Shown here: one piece after another, positions 46,448 through 55,418 of the stretch
Numbering within the stretch: the first letter of the stretch is position 1
Layout: every line of letters starts with the position of its first letter
DNA from: Paenibacillus sp. J31TS4
GTDB taxonomy: Bacteria; Bacillota; Bacilli; Paenibacillales; NBRC-103111
Assembly: GCF_018403265.1 (NCBI RefSeq)
Contig: NZ_BOSI01000012.1
Location: 1 to 60,315, forward strand
Length of the DNA: 60,315 nt
Direction: 5' to 3'
Notes under the pieces: generated by a model
The model's database searches: none
What the model was told of the DNA's origin: nothing
Seen by the model: the letters and a program-made list of their open reading frames with translations, nothing else
Position numbers and translations under genes: made by a program

Positions 46448-47103
46448 TGGGGTTTGCTCCCTCCGTTCTTTTGGCGTTCCTCTTCGAGCAGAATGCGCAG
46501 CTCGTCGATCTGCTGCTGCATGTTTTTGCATAGATCAATAACAGGATCGGGAAGGTTGCCGTGGTCGAGCTTGTTTTTGATCCGGACGCCGTCCTGCTTG
46601 ACGACCTTGCCCGGAATGCCCACTACCGTACAGTTCGGCGGCACCTCGCGAAGCACGACGGCATTAGCCCCGATGATCGAATGCTCACCCACCGTGAAGG
46701 AGCCGAGCACCTTCGCCCCCGACGAAATAACGACATGGTTGCCGATCGTCGGATGCCGCTTTCCTTTTTCTTTCCCCGTCCCGCCCAGGGTCACTCCCTG
46801 GTAGAGAACGACGTCGTCGCCGATCTCGCACGTCTCCCCGATCACGACTCCCATGCCGTGGTCGATGAACAGGCGTTGGCCGATGCGGGCGCCGGGATGG
46901 ATCTCGATGCCCGTCATAAACCGGCTGAACTGCGAGAGGGTACGGGCGACGGTATACCAGCGGCGCCGGAAAAACCAATGCGCAATCCGGTGCCACCAGA
47001 CGGCGTGCAGTCCCGAGTAGGTGAAGACGACCTCAAAGACGCTGCGCGCCGCCGGGTCGTTGTCAAAAACCGCCTGCACGTCGGATTTCATCGTACGGAA
47101 CAC
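46438..47103 (-). CDS. cysE: Serine O-acetyltransferase
   Basis: A 221-residue enzyme making O-acetylserine, the carbon skeleton for cysteine. After an N-terminal helical domain come left-handed beta-helix hexapeptide repeats ([20 protein letters not shown], then [20 protein letters not shown] and [14 protein letters not shown]). The catalytic His of IDHGMG is present. The start is GTG 47103 with AGGTG seven bases upstream; ATG 47091 is an alternative. The last 10 bases overlap cysS. It lies directly behind a cysteine T-box. Confidence 0.95.
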   Translation of the reverse strand: MFRTMKSDVQAVFDNDPAARSVFEVVFTYSGLHAVWWHRIAHWFFRRRWYTVARTLSQFSRFMTGIEIHPGARIGQRLFIDHGMGVVIGETCEIGDDVVLYQGVTLGGTGKEKGKRHPTIGNHVVISSGAKVLGSFTVGEHSIIGANAVVLREVPPNCTVVGIPGKVVKQDGVRIKNKLDHGNLPDPVIDLCKNMQQQIDELRILLEEERQKNGGSKPQWH

Positions 47104-47220
47104 TCTGTTTCACCTTCTTACTGTCCGGCATGGCCCTGCCGCACAATTAAAATTAGTCTTTCCCCAAGCAGCGCCTTCTCTTCCGGCCAAAGCCGTCTGC
47201 CATTCCGGCACCAAACAAAA

Positions 47221-47515
47221 ACGCCTCTGCAGCCGCAAGGCTGCAGAGGCGTGTCATCACGCGGTTCCACTCTGCTTGGGCTCCCGCAGGAGCCCGCTCG
47301 GACGGTTGGTATCGGGAACCACCCGGCGGTCTCTACCCTGCTCGTCGCAGATCGAAGCCGCTGCTCCCGGGTGCACTTCGGCCCGGCGGAATGCAGGCGT
47401 CTTCCACCAAGCCGCTTCCGCGAGCCTGACGCCCTCTCTGGTCATTCCGTCCCGTGCTTACTTTCCCGGTCATCGCTTTGCTCTATGGCAGGCCGCCGCA
47501 GGCGGCTTCTGTCTA
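47221..47515 (-). promoter_or_regulatory. T-box riboswitch, cysteine type, upstream of cysE-cysS
   Basis: Read on the minus strand: a long stem I region; a specifier loop GAAG-TGC-ACC with the Cys codon TGC at 47373-47375; and the T-box AGAGTGGAACCGCG (47260-47273; one mismatch to the AGGGTGGnACCGCG consensus). A perfect terminator hairpin ACGCCTCTGCAG...CTGCAGAGGCGT with T-run (47215-47252) follows. The antiterminator bulge TGGA pairs with TCCA, fitting the U discriminator base of tRNA-Cys. Uncharged tRNA-Cys should thus turn on cysE and cysS. Bases 47104-47220 before cysE hold nothing else I recognise. Confidence 0.93.
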
Positions 47516-47521
47516 TGCTGT

Positions 47522-47551
47522 AGTATAGCAACTGGAGTTCGCCCTTGACAA
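47522..47551 (-). promoter_or_regulatory. Sigma-A promoter of the cysE-cysS T-box
   Basis: Minus strand: -35 TTGTCA (47546-47551), 18-base spacer, -10 TATACT (47522-47527). It lies just after the gltX stop. Confidence 0.7.
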
Positions 47552-47555
47552 TAGC

Positions 47556-49016
47556 TTATGCTTCCAGCAGGTTGCGCAGTCTCTTCTGGACCGTCTCACG
47601 GCCGAGCAGATACAGCGTCTGGTTCAGGTCGCGGCCGTGCATCTGACCGGTCAGGGCGACCCTAACGGGCATGAACAGCTGCTTACCCTTAAAGCCGGTA
47701 CTCTTTTGAACCTGCTTCAGCATCGCCTGGACCGCTTCCGGCGAATACTCATCGGTCTGCTCCAGCTGCTCCAGCAGAGCTCTCAGCACGACGGGCACCT
47801 GCTCCTCCGCCAGTATCGCCGCTCCCTCTTCGTCCACCTCTACCTCGTCGCGGAAGAACAGCTCCGTCAACTCCACGATCTCCGCTACATGGGTCAGCTG
47901 CTCCTGGTAGAGGCGTATGAGTCTGCTCGCCCATTCCCTCTGTTCGTCCGACAGCTGCTCGGGCAGCCGGCCGGCTTTCTGCAGATAGGGAATGCCAAGC
48001 GCAACGATCCGCTCAGGATCGGCCTTCTTGATGTAGGCGTTGTTCATCCAGGCGAGCTTGGTCGGATCGAACACGGCCGGGCTCTTGGACAGCCGGTCCG
48101 TATCGAAGATCTTGATCAGCTCGTCGCGGAGATATAGCTCCTCTTCCCCGACCGGCGACCAGCCGAGCAGAGAAATATAGTTGAACAGCGCTTCGGGAAG
48201 GTAGCCAAGCTGGTCGTACTGCTCGATGAACTGGACGATCGACTCGTCGCGCTTGCTCAGCTTCTTGCGGCTCTCGTTCACGATCAGCGTCATATGCCCG
48301 AAGACGGGCGGCTCCCAGCCGAGCGCCTCATAGATCATCAGCTGACGAGGGGTGTTCGAGATATGGTCCTCGCCCCGCAGCACGTGAGTAATCTTCATGA
48401 GGTAATCATCGATGACGACCGCGAAGTTATAGGTCGGGATGCCGTCCTTCTTCACAATGACGAAGTCGCCGCTGCCTTCCGATTCGAAGGTGATCGTTCC
48501 CTTCACCATGTCGTCGAACGTGTACGTGCGGTTGTCCGGCACGCGGAACCGGATGCTCGGCACGCGGCCCTCGGCCTCGAATGCCTGACACTGCTCCTCC
48601 GTCAGGCTGCGGTGCTTGCCGGAATACCGGGGCGTCTCGCCGCGGGCGATCTGCTCCTCCCGCTCCCGCTCCAGCTCCTCCTCGGTGCAGTAGCAGCGGT
48701 AGGCCAGCCCCTTGTCGAGCAGCTCCTGCCAGTAGTTCTTATAGATGTCCAGACGCTCGGTTTGCCGGTAAGGACCGTACTCGCCGCCTACGTCGATGCT
48801 CTCGTCCCAATCCATCCCGAGCCATTTCAGATACGTCAGCTGGCTCTCCTCGCCGCCCTTGACGTTCCGTTTGACGTCGGTATCCTCAATCCGGATGACG
48901 AAGGTTCCCCCGTGGTGCCGGGCGAACAAGTAGTTGAACAAAGCCGTTCTGGCATTGCCGATATGCAGATGTCCCGTAGGACTGGGTGCATAACGGACGC
49001 GTATGTCGGAAGCCAT
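47556..49016 (-). CDS. gltX: Glutamyl-tRNA synthetase
   Basis: A 486-residue class I synthetase. HIGH motif [13 protein letters not shown] near the N-terminus and KLSKRDES as the KMSKS motif. [10 protein letters not shown] includes the C-x-C of the zinc site region. In Firmicutes with GatCAB this enzyme also charges tRNA-Gln (known for the group, not visible here). Start ATG 49016 ([10 protein letters not shown]) with GAGAGGG upstream. It sits between ispF and cysE as in Bacillus. Confidence 0.97.
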   Translation of the reverse strand: MASDIRVRYAPSPTGHLHIGNARTALFNYLFARHHGGTFVIRIEDTDVKRNVKGGEESQLTYLKWLGMDWDESIDVGGEYGPYRQTERLDIYKNYWQELLDKGLAYRCYCTEEELEREREEQIARGETPRYSGKHRSLTEEQCQAFEAEGRVPSIRFRVPDNRTYTFDDMVKGTITFESEGSGDFVIVKKDGIPTYNFAVVIDDYLMKITHVLRGEDHISNTPRQLMIYEALGWEPPVFGHMTLIVNESRKKLSKRDESIVQFIEQYDQLGYLPEALFNYISLLGWSPVGEEELYLRDELIKIFDTDRLSKSPAVFDPTKLAWMNNAYIKKADPERIVALGIPYLQKAGRLPEQLSDEQREWASRLIRLYQEQLTHVAEIVELTELFFRDEVEVDEEGAAILAEEQVPVVLRALLEQLEQTDEYSPEAVQAMLKQVQKSTGFKGKQLFMPVRVALTGQMHGRDLNQTLYLLGRETVQKRLRNLLEA

Positions 49017-49060
49017 AGCAATCCCTCTCAATCGTTAACGTTGCAAAGTTTATCTTATCA

Positions 49061-49543
49061 TCATAGCACACGCTTCGTCAGGCAAACAACCGCTTGGGAG
49101 GCGATGCCTTCGCCGCGTCCCGCAAAGCCGAGCTGCTCGGTCGTGGTCGCCTTCACGTTGATCTGTCCGGCCTCCGCCTCAAGCAGATCCGCAATCACTT
49201 CGACCATAGCCGGAATATACGGCGCCATCTTCGGCTTCTGCGCGATGATCGTGCAGTCCAGGTTGCCGAGCGCATAGCCGCGCTCCTTGGCCATCGCCCA
49301 TACGTCCGCAAGCAGCTTGCGGCTGTCCGCGTCCTTGTAGGCCGGGTCCGTATCCGGAAAATGCCGTCCGATGTCGCCGAGCGCCAGCGCGCCAAGAACC
49401 GCATCGGCGACCGTATGCAGGAGAACGTCGGCATCCGAATGGCCGAGCAGCCCTTTCTCGTAAGGGATAGTCACCCCCCCGATGATGCAAGGCCTCCCTT
49501 CGACCAATTGATGCACGTCAAACCCCTGTCCGATTCGAATCAC
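49061..49543 (-). CDS. ispF: 2-C-methyl-D-erythritol 2,4-cyclodiphosphate synthase IspF
   Basis: A 160-residue enzyme of the MEP isoprenoid pathway. Metal ligands DVHQ and the [10 protein letters not shown] motif are intact; [20 protein letters not shown] closes the active site. The start is GTG at 49543, overlapping the ispD stop (GTGA), so the two are coupled. A longer in-frame start would lie inside ispD. Confidence 0.96.
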   Translation of the reverse strand: MIRIGQGFDVHQLVEGRPCIIGGVTIPYEKGLLGHSDADVLLHTVADAVLGALALGDIGRHFPDTDPAYKDADSRKLLADVWAMAKERGYALGNLDCTIIAQKPKMAPYIPAMVEVIADLLEAEAGQINVKATTTEQLGFAGRGEGIASQAVVCLTKRVL

Positions 49544-50247
49544 GCTTCGCCCTCTCCCTTCTCTCTCTCCACATGCCACTGCGCCCAAGCCAAATCCTCG
49601 GGCGTCGTAATTTTAATATTGGTGTAGCTTCCTTCCGCCACATGGACGGGCACCCCCGCCCGCTCCATCAGCATGGCGTCGTCGGTACCGAGGAAGCCCT
49701 CCTCCTCGGCCGCCCGGTGGGCCGCCTCCAGCTCCGCGCGGCGGAACGCCTGCGGCGTCTGGACCGCCCATAGCGACCGGCGGTCCGGCGTCGCTTCCAC
49801 CCGGCCCTCGGCGCCGACGATCTTGATCGTATCCTTCACGGGCACCGCCAGCACGGCAGCCCCCGTCTCGCGCGCGGTCCGCAGACAGCCGCTAAGCTCC
49901 CTTAACGTGACAAAAGGGCGCACGGCATCATGCACCAGCACCCACTCCACCTCGTCCGGCAGAGCCTTGATTCCTTCGTGGACCGACGCCTGGCGCTCCG
50001 CCCCCCCGCTTACGACGGCGGTCACCTTGGTCAATCCGTATGTCTCGACATAAGCTCGGCAGCGCGGCACGTCCGCTTCTCCTGTGACGAGGACGATCGC
50101 ATCGGCCTCGTCCCACTCCTCGAACCGCATCAGCGTGCGGACCAGGATGGGGATGCCGGCGACGGGAAGATACTGCTTGCTCTCCGAGGTTCCCATTCGG
50201 GACCCCTTCCCTCCAGCCACGACGACCACGCCCACCTGCTTCGTCAT
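49540..50247 (-). CDS. ispD: 2-C-methyl-D-erythritol 4-phosphate cytidylyltransferase IspD
   Basis: A 235-residue nucleotidyltransferase, the third MEP pathway step. The N-terminal loop [20 protein letters not shown] binds [13 protein letters not shown] and [10 protein letters not shown] are conserved. ATG 50247 ([10 protein letters not shown]) has AAGGAG six bases upstream; an ATG five codons earlier lacks a site. The C-terminus is Lys/Glu-rich. Confidence 0.95.
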   Translation of the reverse strand: MTKQVGVVVVAGGKGSRMGTSESKQYLPVAGIPILVRTLMRFEEWDEADAIVLVTGEADVPRCRAYVETYGLTKVTAVVSGGAERQASVHEGIKALPDEVEWVLVHDAVRPFVTLRELSGCLRTARETGAAVLAVPVKDTIKIVGAEGRVEATPDRRSLWAVQTPQAFRRAELEAAHRAAEEEGFLGTDDAMLMERAGVPVHVAEGSYTNIKITTPEDLAWAQWHVEREKGEGEA

Positions 50248-50331
50248 CTTCTGCTCCTTCATAGCTGTTACCCCTGCCCGTCGACGATGAAATCAGGAAG
50301 GCTCCCTTCCATTCCTTTCATCATAATCGTT

Positions 50332-51420
50332 TTATTGGGCTTTTTCCAACAATTTCGGCTTGGCGAAGATCATCCGGCCCGCAGAGGTCTGAAGAACGCT
50401 CGTGACCATAACCTCCATCGTCATGCCAATGTAATCCCGTCCGCCCTCCACGACGATCATCGTGCCGTCGTCGAGATAAGCGACACCCTGGCCATATTCC
50501 TTGCCGTCCTTAATAATTTGGATCATTATTTCTTCACCCGGCAAAACAACCGGCTTCACCGCGTTAGCCAAATCATTGATGTTCAGCACCGACACGCCCT
50601 GCAGCTCGCACACCTTGTTGAGGTTGAAGTCGTTGGTGATGACCTTGCCGCGCAGCAGCTTGGCCAGACGGACCAGCTTGCTGTCGACCTCCGAGATTTC
50701 CTCGAAGTCTCCTTCGTAGATCAGCACCTTCACGTCGAGCTCTTTCTGAATCTTGTTCAAAATATCGAGTCCCCGGCGGCCGCGGTTGCGCTTCAGCAGA
50801 TCCGACGAATCAGCGATGTGCTGGAGCTCCTCGAGCACGAATTCCGGGATAACCAGCGTTCCTTCGATAAAGCCCGTTTTGCAAATATCAGCGATGCGGC
50901 CGTCGATAATGACGCTCGTATCGAGAATCTTATGCTCCTCGCTCAGCTTCTGCCCGTTTGCACCGTCCTTCGCCTGCAGGGCGGGGAACAGCGCGGCCAG
51001 CTCGTCGCGCTTTGCGTAGCCGAAGCGCGATCCGGCCACGCCCAGGAGCAGCGTGACCGCCACGGGCAGCAGCGCACCGCCCAGCGCCCATTTGTTCAGC
51101 GCCGGGAACAGCAGCGCTGCCACGACGAGCCCCGCGACCAGGCCGAGCAGGCTGCTCAGCAGGTCCTGCGCCGGCACGTTCGCGAGCTCCTCCTCGCCCT
51201 TGCGCAGCAAGAGCCGCGCCGCCCAGACGATTGCGAAGCCGGCTGCATACCCGAGTACCGCGCCGCCCGCGATGAGCCAGAACAGCGAGCTGCCGTCAGA
51301 CCATTCCCCGAGCCGGCTGCCGAGCGTTGTCGCTCCTGCCGCTTCCGCGTATTGCTGGGCCTGTGCCCCCATAATCCCACCAATTATTGCAAAGATCCAT
51401 TGCCAACCTTGCTTACCCAT
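50332..51420 (-). CDS. yacL: YacL-type membrane PIN/TRAM domain protein
   Basis: A 362-residue protein. About four hydrophobic segments occupy residues 8-140. A PIN nuclease domain follows, with [26 protein letters not shown] and [13 protein letters not shown] carrying the acidic residues. A C-terminal TRAM-like domain (about 300-355, [20 protein letters not shown]) should bind RNA. B. subtilis YacL sits at the same place before ispD; function not established, presumably an RNase at the membrane. GGAGG lies seven bases before the ATG. Confidence 0.92.
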   Translation of the reverse strand: MGKQGWQWIFAIIGGIMGAQAQQYAEAAGATTLGSRLGEWSDGSSLFWLIAGGAVLGYAAGFAIVWAARLLLRKGEEELANVPAQDLLSSLLGLVAGLVVAALLFPALNKWALGGALLPVAVTLLLGVAGSRFGYAKRDELAALFPALQAKDGANGQKLSEEHKILDTSVIIDGRIADICKTGFIEGTLVIPEFVLEELQHIADSSDLLKRNRGRRGLDILNKIQKELDVKVLIYEGDFEEISEVDSKLVRLAKLLRGKVITNDFNLNKVCELQGVSVLNINDLANAVKPVVLPGEEIMIQIIKDGKEYGQGVAYLDDGTMIVVEGGRDYIGMTMEVMVTSVLQTSAGRMIFAKPKLLEKAQ

Positions 51421-51506
51421 ACGTCCACCTCCGTAATCTTGGCGTCGCCATTACTCAGTATGTGCCAAATGCTGGAACGCTAAACGTCGCCAGCCGATTC
51501 CAGAAA

Positions 51507-51535
51507 TTGAATATACCAGTGGAATCCGATATAAT
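51507..51535 (+). promoter_or_regulatory. Sigma-A promoter of the plus-strand gene at 51572
   Basis: Plus strand: -35 TTGAAT (51507-51512), 17-base spacer, -10 TATAAT (51530-51535, perfect). It leads to a ribosome site GAGGTG and the ATG at 51572. Confidence 0.75.
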
Positions 51536-51571
51536 GAGGGCACAAGATTATAACGTTCCGAGGTGGATGGC

Positions 51572-51967
51572 ATGAGCACTCCAGATCTGAAAGAGTTCCA
51601 GGAACAAGTGTCCGAATTGTTGCTCCGTCACCGCAGTGTGCTTGACGTCCTGTCCAAATTCCAGCAATCGAATGCGGCCGTTCATCGATCCACGGTTAAA
51701 GCCGTTACGGAATGCGGCTGCATAGAGGTCAATGCCGGCAAGCAGCATTTCACTCAAGACATGACGCTTAGCGATGCCCGGCAAGTACTGGACAGCCATA
51801 TGTCCGGACGACTGTGCGAGAACTGCCGGGAGATCGTTGGCGCCGAGATCGGCAAGAACCTGTTCTATCTGGCGTCGCTGTGCAATTTGCTGGAGCTCGA
51901 CCTGCAGCAGATCGTCTCCGACGAATCCCGGAAGTGCTCGACGCTCGGCCTGTTCAATCTGTCCTAG
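51572..51967 (+). CDS. Hypothetical protein with degenerate MazG-like pattern
   Basis: A 131-residue helical protein on the plus strand among minus-strand genes. I do not recognise a certain family. Seen: N-terminal LKEFQEQVSELLLRHRSVLD, then VTECGCIEVNAGKQ, CENCREIVGAEIGK, and NLFYLASLCNLLELDLQQIV. The last part resembles the last helix of MazG-type NTP pyrophosphatases, but the metal-binding Glu/Asp positions appear replaced by Cys (ECGC) and Lys (EIGK). So an inactive or regulatory relative is possible (inference). Four Cys in C-x-C and C-x2-C pairs could bind metal. Start ATG 51572 with GAGGTG six bases upstream. It has its own strong promoter and bidirectional terminator. Confidence 0.8.
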   Translation: MSTPDLKEFQEQVSELLLRHRSVLDVLSKFQQSNAAVHRSTVKAVTECGCIEVNAGKQHFTQDMTLSDARQVLDSHMSGRLCENCREIVGAEIGKNLFYLASLCNLLELDLQQIVSDESRKCSTLGLFNLS

Positions 51968-51983
51968 CCGCCCTACGCCAATT

Positions 51984-52026
51984 AAAAAAAGCATTTATTT
52001 TCTATCACTAGAAAATAAATGCTTTT
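51984..52026. terminator. Bidirectional terminator between 51572 gene and pssA
   Basis: AAAAAAGCATTTATTTTCTA, loop TCAC, TAGAAAATAAATGCTTTTT: a 19-pair stem with A-run and T-run, serving the two convergent genes. Confidence 0.93.
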
Positions 52027-52053
52027 TCTTATGCGCTGAGACGTCCGGGCAGC

Positions 52054-52746
52054 TTAGCGCTTGCGGCGGAAGCCTTGGAACGTGCCGTACAGCGCGTACA
52101 GCACGAGCGGAACGAAAATCAGCTTGGACAGCCAGTTAAGCTTGATCAAAGAGCTGGAAAACGCGAAAGCGATGCCGGCGGCCAGCAAGACGACGATCGG
52201 CGTCAGCCAGATTGCGGGCTTAGGCAGTCCGATTTTTTTGAAGCTTGGGTATTTGATCGTACTGACCATCAGATAGGACAGCAAGAGAGAGCTTGCCACA
52301 AGGACATACACGTTCAATTCCTGGTGGAACAATGCAAGCGTACACAGAACGCCGCCCGCCGCCGGGATAGGAAGACCTATAAAATAGCCGGGGATGCCTT
52401 CAATGACGTTGAATCGAGCGAGCCGCAGCGCTCCGCAGATCGGGAAGAGCGCAGTGGTGATCCAGGCGGTCGCCGGATTCAGCTCGGTAAACGCTACGAC
52501 GTATAGAATGAAGGCGGGAGCCACACCGAAAGAGATGACATCCGATAACGAATCGAGTTCCTTGCCAAATTCGCTCTGCACATTAAGCGCTCTTGCCACC
52601 CGTCCATCCAATCCGTCGAGCAGCATAGCCAGAATGATCATGACGGCTGCCAACGCCGGTTTTTCGGTATAGACCAAGATAATGGCGATAACCCCGAGAA
52701 ACAGGTTCCCTACCGTGAACAGGTTGGGAAGCGATTTGCGTATCAT
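52054..52746 (-). CDS. pssA: CDP-diacylglycerol-serine O-phosphatidyltransferase
   Basis: A 230-residue membrane enzyme making phosphatidylserine, the precursor of phosphatidylethanolamine. The CDP-alcohol phosphotransferase motif runs DGLDGRVAR, eight residues, then FGKELDSLSD with both metal-binding Asp. About six to seven hydrophobic segments. AAAGGTGG lies upstream of the ATG. No psd (decarboxylase) gene is next to it. Its position between disA and yacL differs from B. subtilis, where pssA is elsewhere. Confidence 0.95.
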   Translation of the reverse strand: MIRKSLPNLFTVGNLFLGVIAIILVYTEKPALAAVMIILAMLLDGLDGRVARALNVQSEFGKELDSLSDVISFGVAPAFILYVVAFTELNPATAWITTALFPICGALRLARFNVIEGIPGYFIGLPIPAAGGVLCTLALFHQELNVYVLVASSLLLSYLMVSTIKYPSFKKIGLPKPAIWLTPIVVLLAAGIAFAFSSSLIKLNWLSKLIFVPLVLYALYGTFQGFRRKR

Positions 52747-52805
52747 GCCTCAACCACCTTTAAGTTATGCTTTCCTGTACTTCTAACCACATAATTCTAT
52801 TGGAA

Positions 52806-53885
52806 TTAAATATGCCTGTCAACCAACAATTGGCCCTGGATCCGTTTCAGACCTTCCTTGATGGTGCGGGCACGGACCTCTCCGATGCCGTCTACCTCAT
52901 CTAGGTCTTCGATGGTAGCGGTCATGACGTGAGGAAAATACTCGAACTTGTCGACAAGGTTATTGATGATCACGGTCGGCAGACGAGGAATCTTGTTGAG
53001 CACGCGGAAGCCCCGCGGGGATACCTGCTCTTCGAGTACCGCATTGGTAATCGGATAGCCGAGGATGCGTGCGACATGATTGTGGTCGAGGAGTTCTTCG
53101 GAGCTGAGGCGGCGCAGCGCCTGCCGGATCTCCTTGACCTTCTCCTCTTCGAGTTCGCGGCTGTAGTCCTTGATCAGCTGCACGAGCTCCATCTCCGTCA
53201 TGCCGACGAGCTCCTCCAGCTGCATGCTGATGAGCCGGCCTTCGGTGCCGAGCTCCGTAATGTAGCGCTTGATCTCGGTCCGGATGCGTAGCACCATCTC
53301 CACGCGCTGCAGCACATTCGTCACGTCGTGGAGCGTAACCATCTCTTCGAACTCCGACGCGCCCAGGTTGATCATCGCTTGATCGAGCACCGCTTTGTAC
53401 TTCTCCAGCGTCTGCATCGCTTGGTTCGCTTTGGTCAGAATGACGCCGATATCCTTGAGCGAGTAACGCAGATTCCCTTGATACAGCGTGATGACATTGC
53501 GCCGCTGCGAGATGGACACGACCAGCTTGCCCGTCTGCTTGGCCACCCGTTCGGCCGTCCGGTGCCGAATCCCCGTCTCCGTGGAGGGGATGGAGGAATC
53601 CGGGATCAACTGCGTGTTCGCGTACAGAATCCGTTTCAAATCCTCGCTCAGGATGATCGCCCCGTCCATCTTGGCCAGCTCATACAGATAGTTGGGTGAA
53701 AAATCACAGTTGATGGAGAAGCCGCCGTCGACGATCTCCATCACTTCCGGACTGTAGCCGACGACCAGCAGTCCCCCGGTCTTCGCCCGAAGCACGTTCT
53801 CCAGTCCGTCCCGGAACGGCGTTCCCGGTGCGACCAGCTGCAGCAGCTGATCCATCACTTCCCGATTCGTTGTTTCTTTTCCCAT
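52806..53885 (-). CDS. disA: DNA integrity scanning protein DisA, diadenylate cyclase
   Basis: A 359-residue enzyme making cyclic di-AMP from two ATP while scanning DNA before sporulation. The DAC domain has the catalytic [10 protein letters not shown] and [10 protein letters not shown] motifs. A coiled central part follows, then the C-terminal helix-hairpin-helix domain ([19 protein letters not shown]) that senses branched DNA. GGAGGGGG precedes the ATG. It follows radA by 24 bases, the usual pairing; in B. subtilis RadA modulates DisA. Confidence 0.96.
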   Translation of the reverse strand: MGKETTNREVMDQLLQLVAPGTPFRDGLENVLRAKTGGLLVVGYSPEVMEIVDGGFSINCDFSPNYLYELAKMDGAIILSEDLKRILYANTQLIPDSSIPSTETGIRHRTAERVAKQTGKLVVSISQRRNVITLYQGNLRYSLKDIGVILTKANQAMQTLEKYKAVLDQAMINLGASEFEEMVTLHDVTNVLQRVEMVLRIRTEIKRYITELGTEGRLISMQLEELVGMTEMELVQLIKDYSRELEEEKVKEIRQALRRLSSEELLDHNHVARILGYPITNAVLEEQVSPRGFRVLNKIPRLPTVIINNLVDKFEYFPHVMTATIEDLDEVDGIGEVRARTIKEGLKRIQGQLLVDRHI

Positions 53886-53909
53886 TCCGGTCCCCCCTCC
53901 CCTTTCTCT

Positions 53910-55277
53910 CTATCGAAACGCGGCTTTTAGCGCCTCCGCTACAGAATTAACTCCAATTATCTCTATATCGGCAGGCGGCGTCCAGCCTTTCAGACTCTTT
54001 TCTGGCAAAATTACCCGTTCGAAGCCCAGCTTCTTGGCCTCCCGCACCCGCTGCTCGATCCGGGATACGCCTCTCACCTCGCCGGTGAGCCCGACCTCCC
54101 CGAAAATAACGTCGTGCGGCTCGGCCGCTTGATCGCGGAGGCTCGAGGCGATGCTCACCGCAATCGCCAGATCAACCGCCGGTTCGTCGAGCTTGACGCC
54201 GCCAGCGACGTTCACATAGACGTCCTGGTTCTGCAGGAACATCCCCATGCGCTTTTCCAGCACGGCGATGATAAGCGCGAGCCGGTTGTGGTCGATGCCC
54301 GCCGCCATGCGGCGCGGCGTCGGAAAGTGCGTAGGGGCGACAAGCGCCTGCAGCTCGACGAGCATCGGCCTCGTCCCCTCCATGCTCGCGGCGACCGTCG
54401 AGCCCGCCACTCCCTTGGGCCGCTCCGACAGGAATAGCTCCGACGGATTGCTGACCTCCACGAGGCCGGCCTCCGTCATTTCGAATATGCCGATCTCGTT
54501 GGTCGACCCGAACCGGTTCTTGACCGCCCGAAGCAGCCGATACGAGTGATGCCGCTCTCCCTCAAAGTAGAGGACGCAATCGACCATATGCTCGAGCAGC
54601 CGTGGGCCGGCGATGGCGCCTTCCTTCGTCACGTGCCCGACGAGGACGGTGGCGATGCCTTTTCCTTTGGCGGTGTGCATGAAGTGGGACGTGCACTCCC
54701 GGACCTGCGACACGCTTCCGGGCGCCGAGGCCACCGCCGGGTGAAACACGGTCTGAATCGAGTCGATGACGAGAAAATCCGGCCGGATCTCCTCGATCGC
54801 CTCCATTATATAATCGAGGTTGGTCTCGCACAGCACATACAGGAGCGGAGACATTGCCTCCAGCCGGTCGGCTCTCAGCTTGGTCTGCCGGACCGATTCC
54901 TCGCCGGAGATATAGAGCACCTTGAGCCCGTTCGCGGTCAAGGCAAACGATGTTTGCAGCAGCAGCGTCGACTTCCCGATTCCCGGGTCGCCCCCGACCA
55001 GAATGAGGGACCCCGGCACGATGCCTCCGCCGAGCACACGGTTCAGCTCCTTGTTGTTCGTCAGGATGCGCGGCTCCTTGGTACTTTCTATATCTATGAT
55101 CGAAATCGCTTTTTCTTTCGTCTGGGAGGAGACTGTAGGCACGCCGGTCGTCTTGACCACCGTCTCCAGCTCTTCCACCATACTGTTCCAAGCTCCGCAG
55201 CCTGGGCACTTGCCATACCATTTGGGCGATTCGTACCCGCATTCCTGGCAGCAGAACTTTGTTTTCGATTTGGCCAT
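53910..55277 (-). CDS. radA: DNA repair protein RadA (Sms)
   Basis: A 455-residue DnaB-like helicase for recombination branch migration. N-terminal zinc finger CCQECGY...CPGCGAWN, RecA-like core with Walker [15 protein letters not shown] and the RadA-specific [12 protein letters not shown], then a Lon-like C-terminal domain. Full length. AAGGGAG lies before the ATG. A possible extended -10 promoter (TGTTAGAAT, about 55313-55321) lies after the clpC terminator, so it may be transcribed apart from the ctsR operon. Confidence 0.97.
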   Translation of the reverse strand: MAKSKTKFCCQECGYESPKWYGKCPGCGAWNSMVEELETVVKTTGVPTVSSQTKEKAISIIDIESTKEPRILTNNKELNRVLGGGIVPGSLILVGGDPGIGKSTLLLQTSFALTANGLKVLYISGEESVRQTKLRADRLEAMSPLLYVLCETNLDYIMEAIEEIRPDFLVIDSIQTVFHPAVASAPGSVSQVRECTSHFMHTAKGKGIATVLVGHVTKEGAIAGPRLLEHMVDCVLYFEGERHHSYRLLRAVKNRFGSTNEIGIFEMTEAGLVEVSNPSELFLSERPKGVAGSTVAASMEGTRPMLVELQALVAPTHFPTPRRMAAGIDHNRLALIIAVLEKRMGMFLQNQDVYVNVAGGVKLDEPAVDLAIAVSIASSLRDQAAEPHDVIFGEVGLTGEVRGVSRIEQRVREAKKLGFERVILPEKSLKGWTPPADIEIIGVNSVAEALKAAFR

Positions 55278-55365
55278 TCGTTCTCTCCCTTACTCGCATC
55301 GAGTCAACCTATATTCTAACATATCGGGGGCGAAATTGTGGAAGTTCTGTACAGCGCCGCCGCAA

Positions 55366-55401
55366 ACAAAACTCCCGCAGCATCGGTATGCTGCGGGAGT
55401 A
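55366..55401 (-). terminator. Terminator of the ctsR-clpC operon
   Basis: Minus strand: ACTCCCGCAGCAT, loop ACCG, ATGCTGCGGGAGT then TTTGTTTG. A 13-pair perfect stem 18 bases after the clpC stop. Confidence 0.92.
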
Positions 55402-55418
55402 GTGGCCGGTCCGCGGAA

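Noticed and set aside
47257-47445. 62-codon minus-strand frame inside the T-box leader
   Set aside because: The sequence is fully explained by T-box stem I and specifier structure; the frame is incidental.
49930-51483. 517-codon open frame on the plus strand across ispD and yacL
   Set aside because: It spans two real genes and their spacer on the other strand and has the composition of a shadow frame (many Arg, His, Gln).
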